DNA of 64,000 bases from Panopea generosa (taxonomy: Eukaryota; Mollusca; Bivalvia; Adapedonta; Hiatellidae), in contig CM055899.1 of NCBI GenBank assembly GCA_029582155.1, positions 73,464,886 to 73,528,885 of the forward strand, written 5' to 3'. The position numbers were made by a program, and so were the translations under genes. Each line of letters opens with the position of its first letter. Position 1 is the first letter of the stretch. This document shows positions 25,401-38,385 of the stretch, one piece after another. Under the pieces are notes generated by a model that saw nothing but the letters and a program-made list of their open reading frames with translations, made no database searches and had not been told where the DNA came from.

Positions 25401-28400
25401 CCACAACACATAGCAATATACGCACAAATGATAGCAATATTACACAAATCATAGCAACACACACACACAGCATAGCAATTTACACACAAATCCTAGCAAA
25501 ATACACAAAAATCATAGCAATATATACACTAACTATAGCAATATACACACAAATCATAGCAATATACACACAAATCATAGCACTATATACACAAATCATA
25601 CCAATACACCACCAATCATAGCAATATACACACAAATCATAGCAATATACACATCAATCATAGTTATATACCCACCAATCGTATTAATATATCACCAGTG
25701 ACAGTTATATACACACCAATCATAGTTGTATACACACAGATCATAGAAATTATCAATACAATCATAGCTATATACAAACCTAACATAACAGAACACTACC
25801 AATTAAAGCAACATACACAGCATTTATACCAATAGACCCACTAAGCATAGTAATATACGCACTAATAACAGCTATATAGACACAAATCATAAATATATAT
25901 ACACTTATTACAGTAATAAACCCAACAATCATAGTAATACACACCAATCATATCAATATACACACTATTCATAGCAATAAACACACCAATCATAGCAAAA
26001 TATACACCAATCATAGCAAAGTCCCCGACAATCACAGCTATATACCCACCAATCATAGCTATATACACACTTTTATCATAACAATACACCACCAATCATA
26101 GCAATATACACATCGATCATAGTTATATACCAATCAATCATATTAATATACACACCAATCATAGCTATATACACACCAATCCTATCTATATACACAACAA
26201 TCACAGCTATATACACACCAATCATAGGAATAAACACACAAACTGTATACACACCTAGCATAACAATACACGACCAATCATAGCAACATTCACACCATTC
26301 ATAGTAATATTCACACTAACCTTAGCAATATACACTACGATAATAGCAATATAACCAATTATAGTAATATACCAACCAATCATAGAAATATACACACCAA
26401 TCATAGCTATATACAAGATTATCACAGTAATATACCAACCAAGTATAGCAGTATACGCACCAAAAAAAGCTATATGCACTCAAATCATAGTAATACACAC
26501 CAATCAAAGCAATAACACCTTAATCATAGCAATAAACAATACACACCATTCATAGTAATATACCCCCCCCCCCACCCACATCAAAGCTAAAAACACACCG
26601 ATCAAAACAAAATACCCACCAATCATAACTATATACACACACCAATCATAATTATATACAAACCCAAAGCATAGCATTACACACTTTAATCATAGCAATA
26701 CATATGGAAATCATAGCAAAATACCCACAACACATAGCAATATACGCACAAATGATAGCAATATACACACAAATCATAGCATGTACACACACAGCATAGC
26801 AATTTACACACCAATCCTAGCAATATACACAGAAAATATAGCAATATATACACCAATTATAGCAATATATACATAAATCATAGCAATATACACACAAATC
26901 ATAGCACTATATACACAAATCGTAGCAATTTACACACCAATCCTAGCAATATACACAGAAAATATAGCAATATATACACCAATTATAGCAATATACACAT
27001 AAATCATAGCAATATACACACAAATCATAGCACTATATACACAAATCGTAGCAATCCACACACCAATTACAGCATTACACACGTTGATCGTAGAAATACA
27101 CACGTTAACCGTAGCAATACACACGTTAATAATAGTATACCCACAAATCATAGCAATAAACACACAAATCATAGCAATATATACACCAATCATAGCAATA
27201 TTCATATAAATCATAGAAATATACGCACTAATTATAACAATATACCCACAAATCATAGCAATATACCCTCAAATCATAGCAGTACACACACCAATCATAG
27301 TGTTACACTCGTTTATCGTAGAAATACACACGTTAATCATAGCAAAATACCAACAAATCATAGCAAAATACCCATTAATCATAGCAATATACACACAAAT
27401 CATAGCGATATATACACCAAACACAGCAATATACACACCAATCATAGCAATATATACACCAATCATAGCAATATAGACATCAATTATAACAATATAAACA
27501 AACGAATCACAGCTATACACACACCAATCATACCATTTCACACGTTAATCATAGCAATACACAGGTTAATCATAGCAAAATACCCACAAATCATATCAAT
27601 ATACACATACCAATCATGACAATACACCCACAAATCATAGCAATATACGCACAAATTATAACAACATACCCACAAATCATAGCAATATACACACAAATCA
27701 TAGCAATATATACACCAATCATAGCAATATACACATAAATCATAACAATATACACACCAATCATAGTATTACACGGGTTAATCATAGCAATACACACGTA
27801 AATCATAGCAAAATACCCTCAAATCATAGCAATATAGACTTCAAGCATAGCAATATACACACCAATAATAGCAATATACACACCAATTATAGCAATATAT
27901 ACACCAAACATACCAATATATACACACCAATCACAGCAATATACACACCAATCATACTATTACACACGTTAATCATAGCAATACACATGTTAATCATAGT
28001 GAAACATCCACAATCCATAGCAATATACACACAAACCTTAGAAATATAAACACACATTCTAGCAATATACACAAAACTCATAGCAATATATACACCAATT
28101 ATAGCAATATACACACAAATCAAAGCAATATACACACAAATCATAGCAATATATACACCAATCGTAGCAATACACACACAAATCATTGCATTACACACGT
28201 AAATCGTAGCAATACACACGTTAATCGTAGCAATACACACGTTTATCATAGCAAAATATCCACAAATTATAGCAATATATACACAAATCATAGCAATATA
28301 TATACACCAATCATAGCAATATACACATAAATCATAGCAATACACACACCAATCATAGTGTTACACGCGTTTATCGTAGAAATACACACGTTAATAATAG

Positions 28401-30035
28401 CAAAATACCCACAAATCATAGCAAAATACCCACAAATCATAGCAATATACATACAAATCATAGCAATATATACACCAAGCATAACAATATACACACCAAT
28501 CATAGCAATATATACACCAAATATAGCAATATAGACATCAATCATAACAATATACACACACCAATCACAGCTATACACACACCAATCATACCATTTCACA
28601 CGTTAATCATAGCAATACACACGTTAATCATAGCAAAATACCCACAAATCATATCAATATACACACACTAATCATGGCAATATACACACAATTCATAGCA
28701 ATATACGCACAAATTATAACAATATAGACACAAATCATAGCAATATATACACCAATCATAGCAATATACACATTAATCATAGCAATACACACACCAATCA
28801 TAGTATTACACGGGTTAATCATAGCAATGCACACGTAAATCATAGCAAAATACCTACAAATCATAGCGATATAGACATCACGCATAGCAATATACACATC
28901 AATCATAGCTATATACACACCAATCATAGCAATATATACACCAAACATACCAATATATACACACCAATCACAGCAATACACACACCAATCATACTATTAC
29001 ACACGTTAATCATAGCAATACACATGTTAATCATAGCGAAACATCCACAACTCATAGCAATATACACACAAATCATAGAAATATAAACACACATCTTAGC
29101 AATATACACAAAACTCATAGCAATATATACACCAATTATTGCAATATACACACAAATTATAGCAATATACACACAAATCATAGCAATATATACACCAATC
29201 GTAGCAATACACACACAAATCATTGCATTACACACGTAAATCGTAGCAATACACACGTTAATCTTAGCAAAACACACGTTTATCATAGCAAAATATCCAC
29301 AAATCATAGCAATATATACACAAATCATAGCAATATATACACAAATCATAGCAATATACACATAAATCATAGCAATACACACACCAATCATAGTGTTACA
29401 CGCGTTTATCGTAGAAATACTCACTATAATCATAGCAAAATACCCACAAATCATAGCAAAATACCCACAAATCATAGCAATATACATACAAATCATAGCA
29501 ATATATACACCAAGCATAGCAATATACACACCAATCATAGTAAAATATACACCAAATATAGCAATATAGACATCAATCATAACAATATACACACACCAAT
29601 CTCAGCTATTCACACACCAATCATACCATTTCACACGTTGATCATAGCAATACACACGTTAATCATAGTAAAATACCCACAAATCATATCAATATACACA
29701 CACCAATCATGGCAATATACACACAATTCATAGCAATATACGCACAAATTATAACAATATACGCACAAATCATAGCAATATACACATAAATCATCGCAAT
29801 ATATACACCAATCATAGCAATATACACACCAATTATAGCAATATAGACACAAATCATAGCAATATATACACCAATCATAGCAACACACACACCAATTATA
29901 GTAATATTTACACCAATCATAGCGATATATACACCAATTAAAGCAATATATACACAAATAATGGCAATACACACACCTATTATAGCTATATACACGCCAA
30001 GCATAGCAATATATACACCAATTATAGCAATACAT
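22404..30035. repeat. giant 21-bp minisatellite array (about 7.6 kb) with higher-order repeats
   Basis: The base unit is a 21-mer with core ATCATAGCAATATACAC plus a short variable ACCA/ACAA link; at 21 bp each there would be about 360 units. Larger duplications are visible: 23036 against 23464 (about 426 bp apart), 23737 against 25681 (about 1.94 kb, with matching C-tracts at about 24680 and 26565), and phrases spaced about 1.04-1.05 kb at 27533, 28587 and 29627. Because 21 is a multiple of three, two minus-strand frames stay open for long runs and read GVYIAMI or CVYCYDW heptads, up to 222 codons. I read these as by-products. Divergence between units is moderate, so the array is not a pure assembly collapse. 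Confidence 0.95.
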
Positions 30036-30179
30036 AATTTCCAAAGATGATCGATCGACAACAGTTACGTTTTAATACCATAAATATTATACTTATCTTA
30101 GACGTATGATACATTGGTAGAAATTATAAAATCATTTCATTAATTATAAAAGTAACTATTATTGCAGGTAATGAGTTAT

Positions 30180-30725
30180 TTTGACACTTTTAAAAAAGAT
30201 GCAATGTGTACCAGACGATGAAACTATAAAAACGAGTGTAATTTGCAGCAACTAATTTATCATAATTAAGAAAAAATTCCATGTGCATCTGGTGCCTGAA
30301 AAACAGACGAGAAACGATTAAAAGTGTAAACTTCATTGTGCAGCTAAATAATATTTTTTTATTATTAAGGAAACAATCCAGTATGTATCAGGTACCTAAA
30401 GAATAGAAAGGATATGATGAAAGCAAGAGTATAATTTATTGTGGCCACAGTCGACAACAACTATTTTTTTAATCATCAAACAGTGTTGACACCTGATGCG
30501 TAGAGAAGAGATATTCATATTGACGCTATTAGATATACACCATACACTGATTATTATAATTTAATATGAAATAGGTAAAACCTTTAAGGCAAGCACTTAT
30601 GTATTCGTATATTTACAAACATTGTAAATAACAATCGTACAAACTTGGTTAATTCCGTCTGTCATCGAGTACTACGGAACAGACAAGCTTACAGTATGTT
30701 ACAAAATGAGATTTTAAAGTTCGAC
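30180..30725. repeat. dispersed module M1, copy 1 (about 105-bp internal repeats plus tail)
   Basis: It follows the 21-bp array almost directly. Diverged ~105-bp units share cues CAATGTGTACCAG, ACGATGAAA and TAATTTATCATAATTAAGAAA. The tail ATCGTACAAACTTGGTTAAT and TCCGTCTGTC matches ATCGTACAAATTCGGTCAAT and TCCGTCTGTC at about 36786. The two modules are collinear over about 600 bp. Confidence 0.75.
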
Positions 30726-31203
30726 GAGTTTTTTTAGTAGGATTGATTTGATTGATTGAATGATTGGCGTAATTTTTATGCCATTGAAGGCTAAAGGTGA
30801 ATATGTATTTTTTGCAGCGGTCAATAGAATATATATTTATATGTGACGTCGAAAACATGGCCATGTTCAGCCTTTTTGACGTCCCAATGTATAGCAGCAA
30901 AATCGCGTATTTTTTCGACCTCAGTTGAGTTATTCCTAATACTCAGAATAGAAACATAAATCACCATGTACACATTTGACGGATGTATGGATTTACAGAT
31001 GCAAAAATTATGACGAACGCCACGTTTTGAAAATACTAGCGAAAAACGGAAGATATTTTTTTCTCTCGATGTTTTCGTACAAACGGCTTCAAATCAAAAT
31101 TACCAAAAATTAAACCCGTGTCCACACGCTAGTCCCTACGTCCATCTGTATGTCCTCTCGAAGCACGCCATCTTGATTAAAAGTGACCATATAATGATTG
31201 AAG

Positions 31204-31205
<2 letters not shown>
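30726..31205. other. no gene seen
   Basis: No supported frame. The stretch separates module M1 from the (GTCT)n run. Confidence 0.4.
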
Positions 31206-31248
<43 letters not shown>

Positions 31249-31275
31249 GGAAGGGAAGAAGGAAGGAAGGAATAT
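31206..31275. repeat. (GTCT)n and (GGAA)n microsatellite
   Basis: About eleven GTCT units, then GAAGG/GGAAGGAA units. Confidence 0.95.
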
Positions 31276-31379
31276 TCATACATACTCACATGCTTCAGAC
31301 TGCATTGTTAAATAAACCAGCAAGTTGATAAAGTTTCAAATGAAATCATCTTTTTAACACTCAGCATATAAAGATTTAT

Positions 31380-34300
31380 ATATATAGAGTAAAGTGTAAA
31401 TATGTAGATACATGTAGTATAATGTAGGTAGTACATGTAGTGTAGATAGTGTAGTGTATGTAGTATATGTAATGTAGTATATCTAGATAGTATAGTGTAT
31501 TAAGTGTAGATAGTGTAGTGAATGTAGCATATGTAATGTAGTATATTAGCCTAGATAGCTTAGTGTATTTAGTGTAGATAGTGTAGTGTATGTAGTATAT
31601 GTAGTGTATATAGTCTAGATAGTATAGTGTATTTAGTGTAGATAGTGTAGTGCATGTAGTATATGTAATGTAGTGTATTTAGTCTAGAAAGTATAGTGTA
31701 TTTAGTGTTGATAGTGTAGTGCATGTTGTATATGTAATGTAGTGTATTTAGTCTAGAAAGTATAGTGTATTTAGTGTTGATAGTGTAGTGCATGTTGTAT
31801 ATGTAATGTAGTGTATTTAGTCTAGAAAGTATAGTGTATTTAGTGTTGATAGTGTAGTGCATGTTGTATATGTAATGCAGTATATGCAGTCTAGATAGCA
31901 TAGTGTATTTAGTGTAGATAATGTAGTATATGTAGTATATGTAATATAATGTGTGTAGTCTAGAAAGTATAGTGTTTTTAGTGTATATAGTGTAGTGTAT
32001 GTAGTACAATGTATATGTAATGTAGTGTATGTAGTTTATATAGTGTATGGAGTGTAGCTAGTGTAGGTAGTGTAGTATATATAGTGTATGTAGTGTATGT
32101 AATGCAGAGTATGTAGTGTAGATAGTGTACTGTATGTAGTGTAGACAGTGTAGTATATATAGTGTATGAAGTGTATGTAGTACAGTGTAGGTAGTGTAGA
32201 TTGTACCGTGTGTGTATACTGTCTGTAGTGTAGATAGTGTAGTATATTAAGTGTAGATAGTGAAATTTATATAGTGTTTGGAGTGTATGTAATATAGTGT
32301 AGTTAATGTAGATAACACAGTGTGTATATAGTGTATGAAGTGAAGATAGTGTAGTGTATATAGTGTATGCAAGGTATGTAGTGCAGTGTAAGTAGTGTAA
32401 TGTAGTTAGTGTAGATTGTATAATGTATATATTGTTTTTAGTGCAGATCGTGTAGTGTATATAGTGTAGTGTATGAAGTGTATATATTATATTGTTTTTG
32501 TGTAGATAGTGTTGTGTAGGTATTGTAGACAGTACAGTGTATATAGTGTAGTGTATATAGTTAAGATAAATTCATGTAGGTAGTGTACATAGTATAGTGT
32601 ATATAGTGAATGTAGTTTATGTTTTGTAGTGTATGTAGTGTAAATAGTGTAATGTACGTACTGTAAATATTATAGTGTTTTAGTGTAGATTGTGTAAGAT
32701 ATATGGTGTAGATAGTGTAGTGTATGTAGTGTAAATAGTGTATGTAGTTTAGTGTAGGTAATGTAGGTAGTAAAGTGTATATAGTGTATGAAGTGTATGT
32801 AGTGAAGTGTTAATACTGTACGGTATTTAGTGTAGATAGTGTAGTGTATGTAAATTATGTAGCGTAGTTTAGGTATTGTATGTAATGTAGTATAGGTAGT
32901 TTAGATAGTGAAGTGTATGTATTGTAGATAGTGCAGTGTAGGTAGTGTACATAGTGTAGTTTATAAAGTGTAGATAGTGTAGGGAATGTAGAGTATGTTA
33001 TGTATGAAGTGTATGTAATATAGTGTATGTCGTGTATGTTATGTAGTCTATGTAATGTAGAAAGTGTAGTGTAGGTAGTGTAGATATTATAGTGTATATA
33101 GTGTTTTAGTATATATAGTGTAGTGTTTGTAGTGTCGATAGTGTAGGTTAAGTAGTGTAGATAATATAGTTTATATAGTGTTATTTATATAGTGTATAAC
33201 GTGTAAATAGTGTAGATTTTAAAGTGTAGATAGTGTAGTGTTTTGGTGTAGATAGTGTAGTGTATGAAGTTTATATAGTATAGTGTGTTTAGTGTTTTAG
33301 TATAGATAGTGTAGTTTTTATAATGTAGATAGTGTATGTATTGTATGTAGTGTATATAGTGTAGTGTATGTAGTTCATATAGTATAGTGTTTATAGCGTA
33401 TGTAGTGTATATGTTTGTAGTGAAGTGTATAGTTAGTGTAGGTAGTGTAGATATTATAGTGTATAAAGTGTATGGAGTGTAGCGAATGTAGTGTATGTAG
33501 TGTAGATAGTGTAGTGTATGTACTGTTGATAGTGTAGTGTATGTATTGTAGATAGTGTACTGTAGTTAGTTAGATATCATAGTGTATATAGTGTATGTCG
33601 TGTATGGTATGTAGTGTAGAAAGTGTAGATAGTGGAGATATTATAGTGTATATAGGGTAGAGCATGTAGTGTATATTGTGTAATGTAGGTTATCGTAGAA
33701 AGTGTAGTCTAGTAAGTGTAGATAGTGTAGTGTAGGTAGTGTGTATAGTGCAGTGTATATAGTGTATGTAATATATGTAGTGTAGTGTAGACAGTGTAGT
33801 GTATATAGTGTATGTAGTGTAGTGTATGTACTGTTAATAGTGTAGTGAATGTAGTGTGGATGTCATAGTGCATATAGTGTTTTTAGTGTAGATAGTGTAG
33901 TGTATGGATTGTAGATAGTATAGTATATATTGTGTGTATTTTAGTGTATGTATTGTAGATAGTGCAGTGTACGTAATGTATATACATGTAGTATAGTATA
34001 TACAGTGTATGTAGTGTATGTATTGTAGTCTATGAAGTGTAAAAAGTGTAGTGTATGTAGTGTACATATTATAGTGTATATATTGTTTGAGTGCAGATAG
34101 TGTAGTGTACGTTATGTAGATAGTGTAATGTAGGATGTGTAGATATTACTGTGTATGTAGTTTAGTGTATGCAGTGTATTGTAGGTAGTTCAGATAGTGA
34201 AATGTATATATTGTATGTAGTTTATGTAGAGATATAATATATGTAGTGTAATATTGGTAGTGTACATATTGTACATAGTTTAGTGTATGAAGTTCAGAAA

Positions 34301-34530
34301 GTATAGTGTTTATAGCATATGTAGTGTATATGTTTGTAGTGAAGTGTATGTAATGTAGAAAGTGTAGTGTAAGTAGTGTAGATATTATAGTGTATATAGT
34401 GTATGGAGTGTAGAGAGTGTAGTTTTGGTGGTGTGGGTAGTATATTGAAGATAGCGTAAATAGTGTAGATAGTATAGTTAGTGTAGACAGTGTAATGTAG
34501 ATAGTCTATATAGAATAGTGAAGAGAGTAT
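31380..34530. repeat. TAGTGTA-type minisatellite array (about 3.1 kb)
   Basis: Short degenerate units such as TAGTGTAGATAGTGTA and TGTAGTGTATG fill the interval. In 31660-31880 an exact 69-bp higher-order unit occurs at least three times (cue GTGTTGATAGTGTAGTGCAT at about 31704, 31773 and 31842). Minus-strand Tyr/Ile/His/Thr frames up to 146 codons are repeat-derived. Confidence 0.95.
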
Positions 34531-35844
34531 TGTTTATTTAATTTTAATTTCTCTCGTGTTTATTTTTTTATTTTTGATCTGTTATTAACAGCGCATACGC
34601 CTGACGTAAACACGTGGAAATTTACCAAAAGATATATTAACTAACGAAGCAAATAGTAATGTTTTACAACAAATACGGTTCGTTTAATTAACAATTATGG
34701 TTAACCGCAATGCGCAAAAGCGTAGTTTACCTATTGTTGTTGTCTTTTTTAAACTTCATTTTACATCGACTGTGAACCAAGAGTAATGTAAACCCTAGTT
34801 ACATTGTTTAGACAAATTATTTTAGTAATTCTATCATAGCTTCACTTTGATAAATACTGCTCTAAGCTACAAGCTCATATGTTTTAAAGGCATTATTTAT
34901 ACAGTAGTGTTTTCTTTTCATAAATATCATTGACTGCTTATGAGAACAGTTACAGTTGATGATAAAGGTCACCGTTACAACTTGGTGGAAACTTTGATGC
35001 ATTTTACTCACATGTTTATCTGTCTGTAATTTATCTTACTTGTTATAAATCAGCTCATTTTGTTTACATACTGATGATTATGTATTGTAGAGAACTTAAT
35101 CCATTGATTGTTCATTATCAAAAGTCATTTTAAGGCACTCTATTGCTTAAATTTAGTCATATTTATCTGAGAAAGCAGACAGCCTTTTTTTTACATTGTA
35201 AGTCAATGTATGTATTTATTTGGTAATTATTCGGTACATGAAACCATCGGATGTTTCCTCCCTTACCGACACAATCTTGTTAGTCTCCCAACTGACTTTG
35301 TCAGTAACTAACGGTTACTTGTCGGGTGTCAAACAAACATGTTTGGTCCCTACAAGAATCTGTCAGTTGGTTGGGATTCGAACAATTCCTTGTCAGGATG
35401 GATATATAAACAGCCGATTTTATGTCACTTGGACTTTTTATAAATTTGAGAAACTTCAGATCTTTGAGAACATTTTGGAACTTTTGGAACTTTGACGACT
35501 TTTGGAACTTTAATCAAAACGGTTAGGACTTTAAGACGTTTGGAGGAACTTTTGAAGCATATCACCGGATAGAGGTGCGATACGGGGTTTATTTATAGTT
35601 CATCCAACGTACCAAACAATCATTATCTATATCAAGAAACGTATTCACTAATTTATTGAATGTCCAGGAACATAGATATATTACATTTACCTATTGTGTT
35701 TATATTCTACTGAAAGAAATTACAAGACAAGATAAATCATCTATAATCTGCAGTCTGTGTTTTAGTTAGTTTAACCCTACCAGTATAAATTGATAAGCAG
35801 TGTCATCCTGACAAACATTATTCTAACAGCACTGGATGATCGGA
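34531..35844. other. gene-free, with a SINE tail fragment at ~34762
   Basis: TTTTACATCGACTGTGAA at about 34762 matches, with one change, the 3' end of the SINE at 51020-51240. Around 35430-35560 a loose repeat of TTTTGGAACTTT is present. The 91-codon frame at 35220-35495 has no domain. Confidence 0.5.
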
Positions 35845-36010
35845 CCGCTCGGTTGTAACACAAGTATTTCAAACGTAGTCAACTCACTCTCGAAGTATTC
35901 CTAGGCAAAACCAGTACTAAGTATATGCGAATAAAGTGTGTTGCCTTAAGGAAACAATACAAGCCGATACCACGTCCCGATGGACTACGGGATCTTGTCA
36001 TCATCATTTC
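35845..36010 (-). mobile_element. partial, diverged SINE copy
   Basis: AAAACCAGTACTAAGTATAT followed by GCGAATAAAGTGTGTTGCCT aligns with AGAACCAGTATTAAGTATGT and GCGGATTAAGTGTCTTGCTT in the SINE at 51020-51240. The tRNA-like head is too decayed to identify. Confidence 0.55.
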
Positions 36011-36199
36011 ATTACTAGTTGCTTTAGAATTATTTTTTGGACAATCAGGAGTGGGACGGAGATACTCACCACGCTGTACAGAATTAAGTGTACATTACGA
36101 GAATTTCTTCATACTAACCTTCGTTAACAATGGTGATCTATCGACAATAATTACGTATTAACACTAGACACCTTGTAATTATATAAAATGTTTTATACC

Positions 36200-36870
36200 T
36201 TGATAAAAATGAAAAAGCGAATATAATTTGCCGATGATAAATTAATTTGTCTTTGTGAAAGAAAAACAATGCAACTTGTATCAGGCACCTGTAGCACAGA
36301 CGCGAAACGATGAAAAACAAGTATAAACTTTAATTTGTGGTTAAATAATAATTTGTCATAATTAAGAAAACAAATTTCAATGTGTACCAGGCACCTGTTG
36401 TACAGACGCGAAACGATGAAAAACAAGTATAAACTTTAATTTGTGGTTAAATAATAATTTGTCATAATTAAGAAAACAAATATCAATGTGTACCAGGCGC
36501 CTGAAGAATAGAAGCGAGCATATAATGTACTCGGGACATATATCCACAATAGTCAGTTTTAAAACATCAATGACAATGTTGACAGCCGGGCTGCGTTCAG
36601 TTCGCGTTATAAAAATGTTTAATTTATTTGCAAACGTTTGATAACAGCCAACATGTTCGCTTTAAACGATTGTAAACATAACAAAACATAACATAACATA
36701 ACATATATAGATCTAATATAATATAAGTTGTAAATAGGTAAAACCGATGCAGATGCTTGCATAAAGCAAATACTATCAATTAAAATCGTACAAATTCGGT
36801 CAATTCCGTCTGTCGCCGGGAACCTTCACACACAGTTCACGGTATGCTACAAAAATGATTACCAACATGT
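36200..36870. repeat. dispersed module M1, copy 2, with ~105-bp tandem units
   Basis: The stretch CAGACGCGAAACGATGAAAA through GTGTACCAGGC is repeated nearly exactly (about 36298-36390 and 36405-36500), with a third partial unit before it. The tail TTCCGTCTGTCGCCGGGAAC corresponds to copy 1 at about 30655. An (ACATA)n run lies inside at 36675-36705. Copy 1 follows the 21-bp array; copy 2 lies upstream of the TAG-type array at 37591. Confidence 0.75.
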
Positions 36871-37384
36871 TTTTGGCGTAGACAAATGGAATGTTTTACA
36901 ATTTTCTTGTTAGTATTCAAATCTGCTAATGTTCATAGTGATTGTTTTTCTTTGCATTTTTACAAAACACCAGTGACTAAATTATTAAAAAACGTTTTCC
37001 CATGAAACAACTTCTGGATCCAAGCTTTTATAAACTGTAAGTGTTTTGAATGATTTTTAACAACATGCATAGTACAATATGAATCAGCTTTGATTGCGAT
37101 GACGAGTAAAGAATAAACAACTAAAAAGTAAAATAGAAAGACACATTCAAATAATAATTAATCATATACAAACATACTGGTATATTTCAGATTGCGGAAT
37201 AAATGAATATTTCAGGTAAAGTCCAGGAAGTGAAATCGTCATATTGTATGTTTTGTTCTTCAAAAAAAAATTGAGAAGAACTATTAAATAAATTGACTGT
37301 AATACCAACATTTAGTTTCAACTAAATCATTGTGACAAGTGTTCAGGTCATGTGATATCAGGATTTATATACAGAAGGAATTTA

Positions 37385-37590
37385 AGGTTTTTCAAAATGT
37401 GAAAGTATAATGAGTGTAAATAAAATTCAAATACACCTTCTAAAGAGTCAGCTGTAATGCTTATCTTGGTCACTGGGATTAACTTTATTACTATTATCTA
37501 CATGTACTAGTAAATAATCAATGTAATAAATATACAGACAGTACACGCACTGATATATATTGAAACTTATGGATTTTACATCGATTGTGA
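37385..37590. repeat. dispersed module M2, copy 1, leading into a TAG-type array
   Basis: ATGAGTGTAAATAAAATTCA, AATACACCTTCTAAAGAG and TTACTATTATCTACATG align collinearly with 56340-56520. Both copies end in a SINE tail, ACATCGATTGTGAA, and pass directly into GTAGGTA-type repeats. Confidence 0.8.
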
Positions 37591-38385
37591 ATTTCGTAGG
37601 TAAAGTAAGAAATGTACTTTGTGAAGGTAGTTAATGTAGTGTATGTAGTTCAGGTAATTTTGTTTGTTTAGTGAAGGTAGCTTACGGTATGTACTTTGTG
37701 TATTTTAGTTCAGGTAGTTTATGTAATGTTGTGTAGTTTAATTTGTTTAGTGAAAGTAGTTATGTAATGTTGTGTAGTGTGTGTAGTTTCATTTGTTTAG
37801 TGTAGGTATTTTATGTAATGTTGTTTAGTGTGTGTAGAGCAATTTGTTTAGTGTAGGTAGTTTATGTAATGCACTTTGTGTATTGTAGCTGATGTTATTT
37901 ATGCAGTGTAGGTAGTTAAGGTAGTTTAATTTGTTTAGTGAAGGTAGTTTAGTTTGTTTAGTGTAGATAGTTTAGTTTGTTTAGTGTAGGTAGTTTATAT
38001 GGTGTACTTTGTGAATTTAAGTTCAGGTAATTTATGCAGTGTAGGTAGTATAGATTGTTTAATTTGTTTAGTGTAGGTAGTAAATGTAATGCACTTTGTG
38101 TATTGTAGGTCATGTAGTTTATGCAGTGTAGGTAGTTAAGGTATTTAAATTAGTTGAGTGAAGGTAGTTTATGGTATGAACTTTGTGAATTTTAGTTCAG
38201 GTAGTTTATGTAATGTTGTGTAGTGTAGTTTGGGCAGTTTTGTTTGTTTAGTGTAGGTAGTTTAGATAGTGTATATAGTGTAATTTTGTCCAGATAGTTT
38301 AAGTTAAGTTGTGTAGTTTGTGTTTTGTAACTTTGATAGTTTAGTTTGTTTAGTGTAGGTAGTTTAGGTAGTGTACAATTAACAT
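37591..38385. repeat. TTTAGTGTAGGTAG-type minisatellite (about 0.8 kb)
   Basis: Degenerate units built from TTTGTTTAGTGTAGGTAGTT and ACTTTGTGTATTGTAG. The same unit type flanks the BEL/Pao element on both sides (56521-56613 and 63450-63730). Confidence 0.9.

Noticed and set aside
28924..29592. 222-codon minus-strand ORF with GVYIAMI repeats
   Set aside because: Product of the 21-bp array; many similar broken frames occur along the whole array and none has unique sequence at its ends.
22404..30035. CRISPR-like alternation of repeats and spacers
   Set aside because: There are no unique spacers; variable parts are mutated copies of the same 21-bp unit and the DNA is eukaryotic.
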